From NCBI GenBank assembly GCA_030729925.1, contig JANQWK010000008.1, forward strand, positions 1 through 61,447: a stretch of 61,447 bases of DNA, read 5' to 3'. This stretch comes from Saprospiraceae bacterium (GTDB lineage Bacteria; Bacteroidota; Bacteroidia; Chitinophagales; Saprospiraceae). The position numbers and the translations under genes were made by a program. How positions within the stretch are numbered: position 1 is the first letter of the stretch; every line of letters starts with the position of its first letter. The notes beneath the pieces were generated by a model. It was not told where the DNA came from, made no database searches, and saw only the letters and a program-made list of their open reading frames with translations. Of the stretch, positions 6,921 to 15,740 are shown in pieces.

Positions 6921-9110
6921 TTATTTCCCCAAGGCAATCTGATCCTTTACCAACTGATAATAGGCTCCTCCCTGTCCAAGTAATTCATCGTGCCCCCCCT
7001 GCTCTACCAGTTCGCCTTCATTAAGCACCCAGATGCGATCTGCGTACCTGACCATCGGCAATTGGTGGGTAACCAGCACAAAAGTTTTACCCCGACACGC
7101 ATCGAACACATTTTCCATCAAAAGCATCTCGTTGAAACTATCGAGGGCGTTGGTCGCTTCGTCGAAAAACAGATAATCCGGATCTTTATACAGGGCTCTT
7201 GCAATCAACAAGCGTTGTTTTTGCCCCTGGCTTAGCCCCATTCCCCCTTCTCCCAAAAGCGTCTGGTACCCCAGGGGAAGGTGTTCCACAAAATGCTGTA
7301 AATTAACCAATTTTGTAACGTGTATCAGTTTGCGTTGATCCAAGTGATCTGTACCAACGGCAATATTTGCGGCGATGGTGTCCGGGAAAATAAAGCCTTC
7401 ACCTGAAATCCAGGCACACTTTTGGCGCCAGCTGCGTTCTTCCATTTGGCGAAGATTTACCTCTCCTACTCGAACTGCCCCTGTGGAGGGCAGGTACAAA
7501 TTGAGCAGCAGTTTCATCAGAGTCGTTTTGCCACTGCCACTGGGCCCTACCACGACCGTAGTCTTACCCCGCTCTATCACTCCGCTCAACTGTTGGATAG
7601 CCGGCTGGGTATCGGATCCTGGATAATAGAAACTGAGATTATCGAGGATAATATCTTCCTGATGGCTGGAGGCTTTCACCTTGTCAGAAACCACTCCTTG
7701 CTCCTCCGGGAGTTCTTGCATGCGTTCCAAACTCAGTCGGGCATCCTGAAAATGATTCAAAAACTCGAGAAGTTGGGCCAAGGGCATGTTTAGCTGTCCA
7801 GCCATAAACTGTACCCCTACCAGCATCCCCAAGCTCATCTCGCCGGCCATAACGGAAGTAGCTGCCACATAGAGCAGCAGCACATTTTTGGTTTCATGGA
7901 GAAAATAAGCTCCCGAACGTTGCCATTGCTCCAACTTAAAAGCCTCCTCCTGGAGTCCGATCAGCTTTGCCTGAAGGCGTTCCCAGGCCCAACGCCTGGA
8001 CTTCTCCGCATCGTACATTTTGATATCCTGCATTCCTTCCACAAGGGCAACCAACTGTTGGTTGGTTTGTCGCAGCTGATCGTATTTACGGTATTCAAAA
8101 AACTTCCTTCGCTTTTGGAACAAGAGCATCCAAAAAACAACAACCAGCACACCACCTGCGAAAATGAACAACAATTGGAGGTTCCAGTATCCGAGAATTG
8201 TGGAAAAAGCCAAAAGGTTAAAAGCAGCAAAGGCCGTCTGAATAGTCGTAGATGCCAAAAAATGCTGCATTTTTTCATGATCGGCCATTCTTTGCAACAC
8301 ATCGTTGGTATGGCGTCTGTCGAAAAAATGTAAAGGCAGACGGGTAATCCTGGCAAGAAAATCCGATACCAGCCTGATATTTACCCGCAAACCGATATAT
8401 TCAAAAATCAGATTCCGGATAAACCCAGCTACCGCTGCACTAAACAGCAAGACCAAATAAGCCCCCAGTGCAAGACCAAGAAAGTTGGGATCCACTCCCG
8501 TAACCCCTGCGTCAATGAAGGAGACGGTCAAAAACAAAAATACCATTTGTAGGACGGTACCCAGCAGCAAACCTGAAAAGACTTGCAGCAGTAAGCTTTT
8601 ATACTGCTTGAGATAAAAAAAGAGCCGCTCAAGTCCTTTTTTGCGTTGGGTATGGCTTTCTTGTTGATGAAATTCGGGACCTGGTTGGAGCATCAGGACT
8701 ACTCCTTCGGGATCATCTCCCTTCCAGTGCTGTAAAAAAACCTCCCGCTTTAATTTGTATTTGCCAAAGGCGGGGTCTGCTATCCAGACATAATGCTTAT
8801 TAAAGCGATATACCACCACAAAGTGATCGGTTTTCCAATGTGCGATCAAGGGAAGGGTTGCCTGTTCAAACAAAGTAGGCTCATCTACTACGGCAGCAAT
8901 GGTCTCCATCCCCAGCGATTCAGCAGCATCGCTAATCTCGAGCAGAGAAACGCCCTGTTTTCCCGTCTGGGTCAGTTCGCGAAGATGTTCCAGAGAAAAA
9001 TACCTTCCGTGGTACCTTGCGACCATTCGCAGGCAGGAAGGTCCACAATCCATAGACTCCAGTTGCTGAAAAAAAGGAAAATCTCGTCTCATACGCAAGG
9101 TATCATCCAA
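6921..9110 (-). CDS. C39 peptidase-domain ABC exporter (PCAT-like)
   Basis: A 729-aa peptidase-containing ABC transporter. The N-terminal C39 protease has Cys22 (MDCGPSCLRM), His96 (TDHFVVVY) and Asp112 (IADPAFG), so the triad looks intact. A six-helix transmembrane domain follows (about 165-450). The ATPase has Walker A GPSGSGKTT (521-529), signature LSQGQ (625-629) and Walker B LFFDEA (646-651). PCATs cut double-glycine-type leader peptides and export the product. It overlaps the upstream hydrolase gene by 8 nt and is followed by its HlyD-type adaptor. I found no obvious GG-leader substrate gene nearby, so the cargo is unknown. Confidence 0.92.
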   Translation of the reverse strand: MDDTLRMRRDFPFFQQLESMDCGPSCLRMVARYHGRYFSLEHLRELTQTGKQGVSLLEISDAAESLGMETIAAVVDEPTLFEQATLPLIAHWKTDHFVVVYRFNKHYVWIADPAFGKYKLKREVFLQHWKGDDPEGVVLMLQPGPEFHQQESHTQRKKGLERLFFYLKQYKSLLLQVFSGLLLGTVLQMVFLFLTVSFIDAGVTGVDPNFLGLALGAYLVLLFSAAVAGFIRNLIFEYIGLRVNIRLVSDFLARITRLPLHFFDRRHTNDVLQRMADHEKMQHFLASTTIQTAFAAFNLLAFSTILGYWNLQLLFIFAGGVLVVVFWMLLFQKRRKFFEYRKYDQLRQTNQQLVALVEGMQDIKMYDAEKSRRWAWERLQAKLIGLQEEAFKLEQWQRSGAYFLHETKNVLLLYVAATSVMAGEMSLGMLVGVQFMAGQLNMPLAQLLEFLNHFQDARLSLERMQELPEEQGVVSDKVKASSHQEDIILDNLSFYYPGSDTQPAIQQLSGVIERGKTTVVVGPSGSGKTTLMKLLLNLYLPSTGAVRVGEVNLRQMEERSWRQKCAWISGEGFIFPDTIAANIAVGTDHLDQRKLIHVTKLVNLQHFVEHLPLGYQTLLGEGGMGLSQGQKQRLLIARALYKDPDYLFFDEATNALDSFNEMLLMENVFDACRGKTFVLVTHQLPMVRYADRIWVLNEGELVEQGGHDELLGQGGAYYQLVKDQIALGK

Positions 9111-9939
9111 ACAAGCGGATTTCGTCCAGCCATTCCAGTTGTCGCTTTAGTATTTCTGGGGCTTCCACGTCGTGATGCAATTCGTGGTAACTTTTTGTAA
9201 ATAAAGACAAAGATACATTCCCTTTTACTTGGGAAGCAAAACCTTTCGACCCTTGCCAGGAAGTGATCGGATCGTCCTGACTGTGCATCAGCAAAAGGGG
9301 AACGGGAAAAGTTCCTGTGAAAGCATTCAATTGTTCGAGCAAACCGAAGATACCGTTGCCCAAGGCCAGGGAGATCCTACTGTGCACCAATGGATCTCGC
9401 TCGTAACGGGTTGCCTCTTCGGGTAAGGAAGAAATCTGTTTGGGATCCAGTCCGTTCGACAAGGTAAGCCCTGGGAATACCGGCCCTAATAAGGCCGCCA
9501 TTTTTATGGTCAACCAAGAAGGCTCCTTTACCAATTTTAGCCAGCCGGAAGCACCAATCATCGCCTGGAAACGTTCGGGATACTTAAGCAGGAAAGCTAA
9601 TCCGACCGTTGTTCCCATGCTTTGGCCGTATAAAATTTTTGGCAGCCGCGGATAAGCTTTGTTGCAATACTCCGCTACCGCATTCAATTCCTCAAAATAC
9701 ACCTCTATATCCGGAATCCGACCTGGTTTCCCGGTAGATAATCCGTGCCCACCCTTATCATAGGCTACCACCGCATAACCTGCATTTGTCCATAACGCCG
9801 ACATCCTGTCGTAGCGGCCGCTGTGTTCACCCAAGCCATGTGAGACCACCACCACAGCTTTTGCGGAAGGAGCCATCCATTCTCGAAGAAATATGTCATG
9901 GTTGGGCCTAACTTTCAAATGATGGGTACCTTGACTCAT
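9103..9939 (-). CDS. Alpha/beta hydrolase, monoacylglycerol lipase-like
   Basis: A 278-aa serine hydrolase of the Hydrolase_4/MGL type. It has the oxyanion HG motif VVVSHGLGEHSGRY (30-43), the DxxGHG stretch YDKGGHGLS (60-68), nucleophile elbow YGQSMGT with Ser107, acid residue in MHSQDDPIT and His near KSYHELHHDVE. It lacks a signal peptide, so it probably acts in the cytoplasm on acylglycerols or similar esters. It is first in a three-gene run and overlaps the ABC exporter by 8 nt, which suggests co-expression. Whether it modifies the exported cargo cannot be told from sequence. Confidence 0.88.
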   Translation of the reverse strand: MSQGTHHLKVRPNHDIFLREWMAPSAKAVVVVSHGLGEHSGRYDRMSALWTNAGYAVVAYDKGGHGLSTGKPGRIPDIEVYFEELNAVAEYCNKAYPRLPKILYGQSMGTTVGLAFLLKYPERFQAMIGASGWLKLVKEPSWLTIKMAALLGPVFPGLTLSNGLDPKQISSLPEEATRYERDPLVHSRISLALGNGIFGLLEQLNAFTGTFPVPLLLMHSQDDPITSWQGSKGFASQVKGNVSLSLFTKSYHELHHDVEAPEILKRQLEWLDEIRLFG

Positions 9940-10051
9940 AAGTTTTCCTGTTTACCTTCAAAATAAAACAATATAAGTGCTATTTTTCCACGATATCCAA
10001 ATTACGCTAAATTTTATGCATATTTGAGAGAAAAGACCATCAAACTGACCA

Positions 10052-11014
10052 ATGAATACAAGCAAACCCTCCATTGTTTTCATGGGAACCCCGGAATTTG
10101 CCGTGGCCTCGCTAAAAATATTACATGAGAACGACTACCCTATTGTAGGTGTTGTGACAGCAACCGACAAATGGGGCGGCCGTAATAAAAGTACTCTGAT
10201 CTGTTCTGCCGTAAAATCGTATGCGCTTGAGCACCATTTACCTGTTTTACAACCCAAAAACCTGAAGGATCCTCAGTTTATTGAGGCACTCGAAGCACTT
10301 CAAGCCGATTTACAAGTGGTGGTAGCTTTCCGAATGCTTCCAAAAGCCGTATGGAACATGCCCAAATTGGGTACAATCAATCTGCATGCTTCCCTACTGC
10401 CTAAGTTTCGCGGCGCAGCTCCTATTAACTGGGCGATCATTAGAGGCGAAAAAGAAACTGGCGTGACCACTTTTTTCATTCAAGAGGAAATTGATACCGG
10501 TGACCTGCTTTTTCAAGATAGGGTCCCCATTTCACCCTCAGATACGGCGGGTACCTTGCACGACAGACTGATGGACACCGGGGCACAGCTCCTCTTGCAA
10601 ACCGTCCAGGCCATCGAAAAAAACGAGTTCACGCCAATACCCCAATCCCACGAAGATGTCAGCTTCGCGCCCAAAATTTTTCATGAAACCTGTGCCATTA
10701 ATTTTGGCCAAACAACCCAACAGGTTTTTGATTTTATTCGGGGACTGTCTCCCTATCCCGGAGCATGGACAATTTTCTTGCAAAAAGAAATGAAAGTCTA
10801 TGAGGCGAACCCTTCTCCCGAATTACACGACCAGCAACCCGGAACCATTGCTACCGATGGTAAAAAATATCTTAAAGTGGCTACCCTCGATGGCTGGATA
10901 AACCTGGTAACGATTCAAATGCCTGGCAAAAAACGCATGAGCGTCGAAACTTTTTTGAATGGCCTGCGTTTGACTTTAGATCAAATTGAAAGCGAGAAAA
11001 TTTTGTATGAGTAA
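10052..11014 (+). CDS. fmt: Methionyl-tRNA formyltransferase
   Basis: Formylates initiator Met-tRNA using 10-formyl-tetrahydrofolate. The 320-aa protein has N-terminal VFMGTPEFAV, the catalytic-core NLHASLLPKFRGAAPINWAI containing the Asn-His-Arg active-site set, and GVTTFFIQEEIDTGDLL. The C-terminal OB-like tRNA-binding domain starts near residue 210 (NFGQTTQQVFDFIRGLSPYPGAWT). Length and motif order are normal. It is divergent from the hydrolase/ABC cassette, with 112 bp between, and sits 23 bp before the acyl-CoA dehydrogenase gene. Confidence 0.95.
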   Translation: MNTSKPSIVFMGTPEFAVASLKILHENDYPIVGVVTATDKWGGRNKSTLICSAVKSYALEHHLPVLQPKNLKDPQFIEALEALQADLQVVVAFRMLPKAVWNMPKLGTINLHASLLPKFRGAAPINWAIIRGEKETGVTTFFIQEEIDTGDLLFQDRVPISPSDTAGTLHDRLMDTGAQLLLQTVQAIEKNEFTPIPQSHEDVSFAPKIFHETCAINFGQTTQQVFDFIRGLSPYPGAWTIFLQKEMKVYEANPSPELHDQQPGTIATDGKKYLKVATLDGWINLVTIQMPGKKRMSVETFLNGLRLTLDQIESEKILYE

Positions 11015-11037
11015 AATAAAATTTTAAAAAAGGAGTC

Positions 11038-12840
11038 ATGAAAGAAAACTACGTTAGTTTGCGAAATCTCAAGTTTTTGCTCCACGAAGTGTTTAGTGCT
11101 GCGGACTTGAATAGGTTTGAGCGGTACAGCGATTATGACCGGGAGGCGTTCGACATGACCCTCGAGGCGGCTGTACAAATTGGCGACCAGTACCTTTTTC
11201 CGATTTATCGGGAGATGGATAAAAACAAGGCTTATTTTAAAGACGGTGTGGTTTATGTTCACCCTGCCTTGCGAGAGACTTATAAGGCTATGGCAGATGG
11301 CGGATGGATTACCGCCATTGATGATTACCATGCGGGCGGACAGCAGATGCCCGCTATTCTATTCAATGCAGGGGTTTTTATTTTTTATGCAGCTAATGCG
11401 AACGCAGCTTCCCCTACCCAATTGACCGTAGGGGCAGCAAATTTGATCAAGAATTTTGGTTCGGAGCAACTCAAAGCGACTTATCTGCCCAAAATGAATA
11501 CCATGGAGTGGCAGGGAACAATGGCGCTGACCGAACCCCAGGCTGGTAGCTCTTTGTCAGATCTGACTTCTACTGCGCATCCCCAGCCTGATGGCAGCTA
11601 CCAAATTAAAGGACAAAAAATTTACATTTCTGCAGGCGATCACAATGCGGTGGACAATGTAGTGCACCTCATGCTTGCCAGGATTACCGGCGCACCTGCC
11701 GGCACACGAGGAATATCGCTTTTTGTGGTGCCTAAGTACCGACCTGAAGCGGAGGGAGAGCTGGTCTATAATGATGTAGCAACCGCAGGTATCTACGGCA
11801 AAATGGGACAAAAGGGTTATGTGGCGGCACATTTGATGTTTGGCGAGCAGGATAGTTGCACAGGATACCTGGTGGGTGAACCTCATCACGGCTTGTCGTA
11901 TATGTTCCAGATGATGAATGAAGCAAGGATAGGTACAGGGCTACTCTCTGCCGGAAATATCTCCGGGGCATATTATGCAGCATTAAAATACACCCATGAA
12001 AGGGCCCAGGGCAGACATCCATCGAATAAAGATCTCAGCCAGGAGCCTGTGTTGATCATCGAGCACGCCGATGTGCGTCGCATGCTCCTGTTGCAAAAAT
12101 CTATCCTGGAGGGTAGCATTGCCCTGCTTCTCCAGTGTAGTTATTATGCAGATTTGCTACATGTGGCAGATGGACAGGAAAAAGAAGAGGCTCATTATCT
12201 TTTGGAGCTGCTTACACCAATAGCCAAGAGTTTTCCGGCGGAAATGGGAACAGTGGCCATCAGCAATGCTATGCAATGCCTGGGAGGTGCGGGATATACT
12301 GATGATTTCCCGATCGAACAATATTATCGGGATATCCGGATTAATGCTATCTATGAGGGAACTACAACGATCCACGGACTCGATTTGCTGGGTCGAAAAA
12401 TCCCCATGGCAGGCGGTAAACCCTTTAGCTTATTTGTCAGAGAAGTACAAAAAACCTTAGACGCAGCATTGGCGGTCGGAGGACTAGAACAGGATGTAAG
12501 TCTGCTCGCAACCCGATTAAAAGCTTTGCACGAGCTTACCCTGCACCTGATGGGGATAGCTTCCCAGGAGAAACCGGAAGTCTTCCTTGCAGATGCTACA
12601 TTATATCTGGAGCTTTTTGGCCTCGTAACTATCGGATGGCAATGGTTGAAGCAGGCTGTTACAGCTCAGCAAGCCATGACCGAGACCTTATCCGAGTCGG
12701 AATTGAGTTTTTATGCCGGTAAAATACAAGCTTGTGCGTATTTTATGGAGTACGAACTGAGTAAAGGGCTTGGTCTTGAACAACGCCTGAAAAGCAATCG
12801 CAGGATAAGCCTGGAGACACCTCCATCCTATATCAACTAA
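11038..12840 (+). CDS. Acyl-CoA dehydrogenase, long DmdC-like type
   Basis: A 600-aa flavoprotein of the acyl-CoA dehydrogenase superfamily with the extra C-terminal domain found in 3-methylmercaptopropionyl-CoA dehydrogenase (DmdC)-like enzymes. Visible features are ALTEPQAGSSLSDL (FAD/substrate loop), KIYISAGDHN, the flavin-domain MQCLGGAGYTDDFPIEQYYRDIR, and AIYEGTTTIHGLDLLGRK, which carries the catalytic Glu in this subfamily. The reaction is alpha,beta-dehydrogenation of an acyl-CoA; the natural substrate cannot be read from sequence. Its stop codon overlaps the start of the MBL-fold gene (TAATG), implying coupled translation. Confidence 0.9.
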   Translation: MKENYVSLRNLKFLLHEVFSAADLNRFERYSDYDREAFDMTLEAAVQIGDQYLFPIYREMDKNKAYFKDGVVYVHPALRETYKAMADGGWITAIDDYHAGGQQMPAILFNAGVFIFYAANANAASPTQLTVGAANLIKNFGSEQLKATYLPKMNTMEWQGTMALTEPQAGSSLSDLTSTAHPQPDGSYQIKGQKIYISAGDHNAVDNVVHLMLARITGAPAGTRGISLFVVPKYRPEAEGELVYNDVATAGIYGKMGQKGYVAAHLMFGEQDSCTGYLVGEPHHGLSYMFQMMNEARIGTGLLSAGNISGAYYAALKYTHERAQGRHPSNKDLSQEPVLIIEHADVRRMLLLQKSILEGSIALLLQCSYYADLLHVADGQEKEEAHYLLELLTPIAKSFPAEMGTVAISNAMQCLGGAGYTDDFPIEQYYRDIRINAIYEGTTTIHGLDLLGRKIPMAGGKPFSLFVREVQKTLDAALAVGGLEQDVSLLATRLKALHELTLHLMGIASQEKPEVFLADATLYLELFGLVTIGWQWLKQAVTAQQAMTETLSESELSFYAGKIQACAYFMEYELSKGLGLEQRLKSNRRISLETPPSYIN

Positions 12841-13748
12841 TGGCCATGAATTTTCAAATACATACGATTGATCTTAATTTTCAAGGCGTACCGGAAAGCA
12901 TTGCAGCGTTTTTGGTGGAAAGCGAGGAGGGGCTTGTTTTGGTGGAAACAGGCCCCCACAGCAGCCTGGAGGTCTTAAAAGCAGGTATCAGCCAGCTGGG
13001 TGCGGATTGGCGGAATATCTCCGCCATTTTCCTGACCCACATTCACCTGGATCATGCAGGAGCAGCATGGGCAATTTCGGAAGCTGCTAATGCTCCTGTG
13101 TACGTCCACCCCAAAGGCTATCCGCACCTGCTTGACCCTTCTAAGCTGCTGGCATCCGCAAAGATGATTTATGGAGATCAGATGGAACAACTTTGGGGAA
13201 CCTTGCAACCTGTGCAGGAAAAAAATCTCGTATCAGTAGTCCACGGCGCGGAAATCCAGGCTGCAGGTCTGGTCTTCCGCGCCTGGCACACCCCCGGTCA
13301 TGCCAGCCATCATATTGCCTGGCAATTGGCAGATGTCGCTTTTACCGGAGATGTCGCAGGGGCAAGAATCCAGAACGGCATGATTGTTCCTCCCTGCCCT
13401 CCTCCTGATATTCATCTGGAAAATTGGCAGGCCTCGATAGCACTGCTGTCAGAACTGCAACTGCAGGCCATTTACCTTACCCATTTCGGCAAATATACGT
13501 CGGTGAATTCCCATCTCGCTATCCTGAAGGAAACACTGGAACAATGGGTACAATGGATGAAACCCTATGCATTAAACCAAACAGCCCCCAAAGAAGTACT
13601 CCAGAAATTCCAGCAATACGTAATGGAAAGCTACGAACAACATGGCATGACCGAAAGTCAAAAAGAGAAATATGCGAAAGCCAATCCGCTCGAGATGAAT
13701 GTTAGTGGTTTATTGCGCTATTGGCAAAAATTCGGGAAAGAAGCTTAA
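12840..13748 (+). CDS. MBL-fold metallo-hydrolase
   Basis: A 302-aa metallo-beta-lactamase-fold protein. The metal site HxHxDH is His67-Ile-His69-Leu-Asp71-His72 (LTHIHLDHAG), followed by WHTPGHASHHIAW, the bridging Asp in FTGDVAG and the late His in LTHFGKY. This is the pattern of glyoxalase II-like and related hydrolases. A second Met (residue 3, at 12846) could be the true start. It shares the TAATG junction with the acyl-CoA dehydrogenase, so a thioester or lactone hydrolase in the same acyl pathway is a reasonable guess. It ends overlapping the convergent small gene by 4 nt. Confidence 0.87.
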   Translation: MAMNFQIHTIDLNFQGVPESIAAFLVESEEGLVLVETGPHSSLEVLKAGISQLGADWRNISAIFLTHIHLDHAGAAWAISEAANAPVYVHPKGYPHLLDPSKLLASAKMIYGDQMEQLWGTLQPVQEKNLVSVVHGAEIQAAGLVFRAWHTPGHASHHIAWQLADVAFTGDVAGARIQNGMIVPPCPPPDIHLENWQASIALLSELQLQAIYLTHFGKYTSVNSHLAILKETLEQWVQWMKPYALNQTAPKEVLQKFQQYVMESYEQHGMTESQKEKYAKANPLEMNVSGLLRYWQKFGKEA

Positions 13749-13978
13749 GACACTGGCCAAAAACCCTTCGCTACATCAATTGCACTTTTTATCAATTGGA
13801 TATCAGGTATGCTGAGATCGTCTAAGGCTTCTGTCTCCAAGTGATCCGCAGGGAGTGGATCGGAAGCATGAAGGGCTGTTTTTTCAACGGCGTGGGCATA
13901 TTGCAGAAAAGCATAAGCACAAAGGCTGCAAAATGTAAGCGTGATTGCTATCATCATGGGTTTGCTTATCTTTCTCAT
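13745..13978 (-). CDS. Small membrane-anchored or exported protein of unknown function
   Basis: A 77-aa product not recognised. It begins MRKISKPMM and has one hydrophobic segment (about residues 8-28), then a short acidic, polar tail rich in Asp/Glu with LSIPDIQLIKSAIDVAKGF. The hydrophobic part could be a cleavable signal peptide (AYA or AHA would be possible cleavage sites) or a membrane anchor. It is flanked by the convergent MBL gene (4-nt overlap) and the ABC ATPase gene about 70 bp upstream. Codon use looks ordinary. It may be real, but nothing in the sequence tells its role. Confidence 0.5.
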   Translation of the reverse strand: MRKISKPMMIAITLTFCSLCAYAFLQYAHAVEKTALHASDPLPADHLETEALDDLSIPDIQLIKSAIDVAKGFWPVS

Positions 13979-14050
13979 AACTGCTGAAGTTTTGTCATAA
14001 TATTATGACGAAGATTCTTCCAGAAAAGTTGCACAAAGCCGATCAGAAAT

Positions 14051-15727
14051 TTAAATATTTTTTCCAGGCACGGCTTCCAGCATTTCCCTGGTATAATTAT
14101 GGGCAGGTTGGTTAAATATTTGTTCAGCAAGCCCTATTTCAATGATCTTTCCGTCGTTGAGGATGGCAAGTCGGTCAGCCATGAAACGCATAACAGCCAT
14201 ATCGTGGGTAATAAACAGCAGGGTCAGGTTATAGGTTGCCTGTAAATCTTTGAGCAGATTGAGGACTTGGGCTTGCACCGAAACATCCAGGGAAGACACC
14301 ACTTCATCGCAGATCAGCACCTCGGGTTCTGCTGCTAATGCCCGCGCGATACAAATGCGCTGTCGTTGTCCTCCGGAAAAAGCTGCCGGATACCGGTGGT
14401 AATGGGAGGCATTCAGCCCCACCTGTTCCAGGTATTCAAGTGCTGCCTTTTTTTGGGCGGAGTAAGGCAAATCGGGGTTCCAGCGGGCAATCACCTCCCG
14501 AATGGATTCGCCAGCTTCCATAGTAGGATTCAGGGCAAGGTAAGGATTCTGAAAAATGTATTGGACGGATTTAAAATACCGGTCGCTGTCTGCTCCTTTT
14601 AAACTAAAAATAGCGCGTCCTTTAAATAAAATTTTTCCGCTTTGCGGTATCACCAAGCGAACCATACTTTTTCCGATGGTCGTCTTTCCGGAACCCGATG
14701 CCCCTGCCAGCCCCAGTGTTTCGCCAGTAAACAATTCAAAGGACACCTGATCTACCGCCTTTATGGGTGTTTGTTTGGACCACCAGGTTGCTTCCCCAAA
14801 CCGAATTACCAGATTTTGCACTTCCATCACAGGCTGCTTAAGGAATCCAAGGTCCTTTTCCAAATGCAGGTTCTCCGGAGAAACCTTGTACCCCTCCAAA
14901 GGGAGTCGGTACAATTTCTCTTGCAGGGGTGGCCGGCTCGACAGCAATTTCTTGGTACAGGTGTGTTGGGGACTAGAGAACAGCGTAGCAGTTTGCTGTG
15001 TTTCGACAAGCTCCCCCGCTTCCATGACCACGGTGCGGTCTGCTATATCCGCGATCACCCCAAGGTCATGGGAAACAAACAACATAGAAAGCCCCAGCTC
15101 CTGTTTTAAATCCAGCAACAAATCGAGCAAATGTTGCTGCACCCGCAAATCCAAAGCGGTGGTGGGTTCATCAGCAATCAACAACTCGGGCTCGGTACAC
15201 AGCGCCATGGCAATCATGACCCTTTGCAATTGGCCGCCAGATAGCTGATGCGGATAACTGCTATATATGCGTCTAACATCGGGCAACCCCACTCGATCCA
15301 ACCAACCCAAGGCCGTCTGCTCTGCAGTTTTACCCAATGCCAGGCTATGGTTTTCCAGCGCTTCCTTGATTTGCCAGCCGCAGGTCAATACCGGGTTAAG
15401 CGCACGTTGAGGCTCCTGAAAAATAAAACTAATCTTACGTCCTCGATATTTGCGAATCGCGTGGATATCCAGCGACAACAGGTCAACCGGAGCAGCAGAC
15501 AAACTTCGAAAAAAAACCTGTCCGGCTACCCGTGCAGCAGGATCAGTCAATTGCAATAATGCAAGCGACATTTGAGTTTTACCCGATCCGGACTCCCCTA
15601 CCCATCCCAGCACTTCTCCCCTTTCCAGGGAAAAAGAAACACCTTTGACTACCTCTGTATAACGATCGGAAGCCCCAAAGCCTACCCGTAAATCTAGCAC
15701 AGACAATATCGCATCCGCTGTGTGCAT
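14051..15727 (-). CDS. Peptide/nickel-type ABC transporter, fused two-ATPase subunit (DppD-DppF-like)
   Basis: A 558-aa cytoplasmic protein with two complete ABC ATPase domains in tandem, equivalent to OppD and OppF/DppD and DppF fused. Domain 1 has Walker A GESGSGKT (44-51), signature LSGGQ (162-166) and Walker B LLIADEP. Domain 2 has Walker A GASGSGKT (342-349), signature FSGGQ and Walker B LICDEV. The C-terminal CTKKLL and NYTREMLEAVPG elements are typical of the oligopeptide family. No permease or binding protein gene is adjacent, so its partners must lie elsewhere. RNase D starts 13 bp upstream of it on the same strand. Confidence 0.92.
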   Translation of the reverse strand: MHTADAILSVLDLRVGFGASDRYTEVVKGVSFSLERGEVLGWVGESGSGKTQMSLALLQLTDPAARVAGQVFFRSLSAAPVDLLSLDIHAIRKYRGRKISFIFQEPQRALNPVLTCGWQIKEALENHSLALGKTAEQTALGWLDRVGLPDVRRIYSSYPHQLSGGQLQRVMIAMALCTEPELLIADEPTTALDLRVQQHLLDLLLDLKQELGLSMLFVSHDLGVIADIADRTVVMEAGELVETQQTATLFSSPQHTCTKKLLSSRPPLQEKLYRLPLEGYKVSPENLHLEKDLGFLKQPVMEVQNLVIRFGEATWWSKQTPIKAVDQVSFELFTGETLGLAGASGSGKTTIGKSMVRLVIPQSGKILFKGRAIFSLKGADSDRYFKSVQYIFQNPYLALNPTMEAGESIREVIARWNPDLPYSAQKKAALEYLEQVGLNASHYHRYPAAFSGGQRQRICIARALAAEPEVLICDEVVSSLDVSVQAQVLNLLKDLQATYNLTLLFITHDMAVMRFMADRLAILNDGKIIEIGLAEQIFNQPAHNYTREMLEAVPGKNI

Positions 15728-15740
15728 GGCAGGTTTATCT

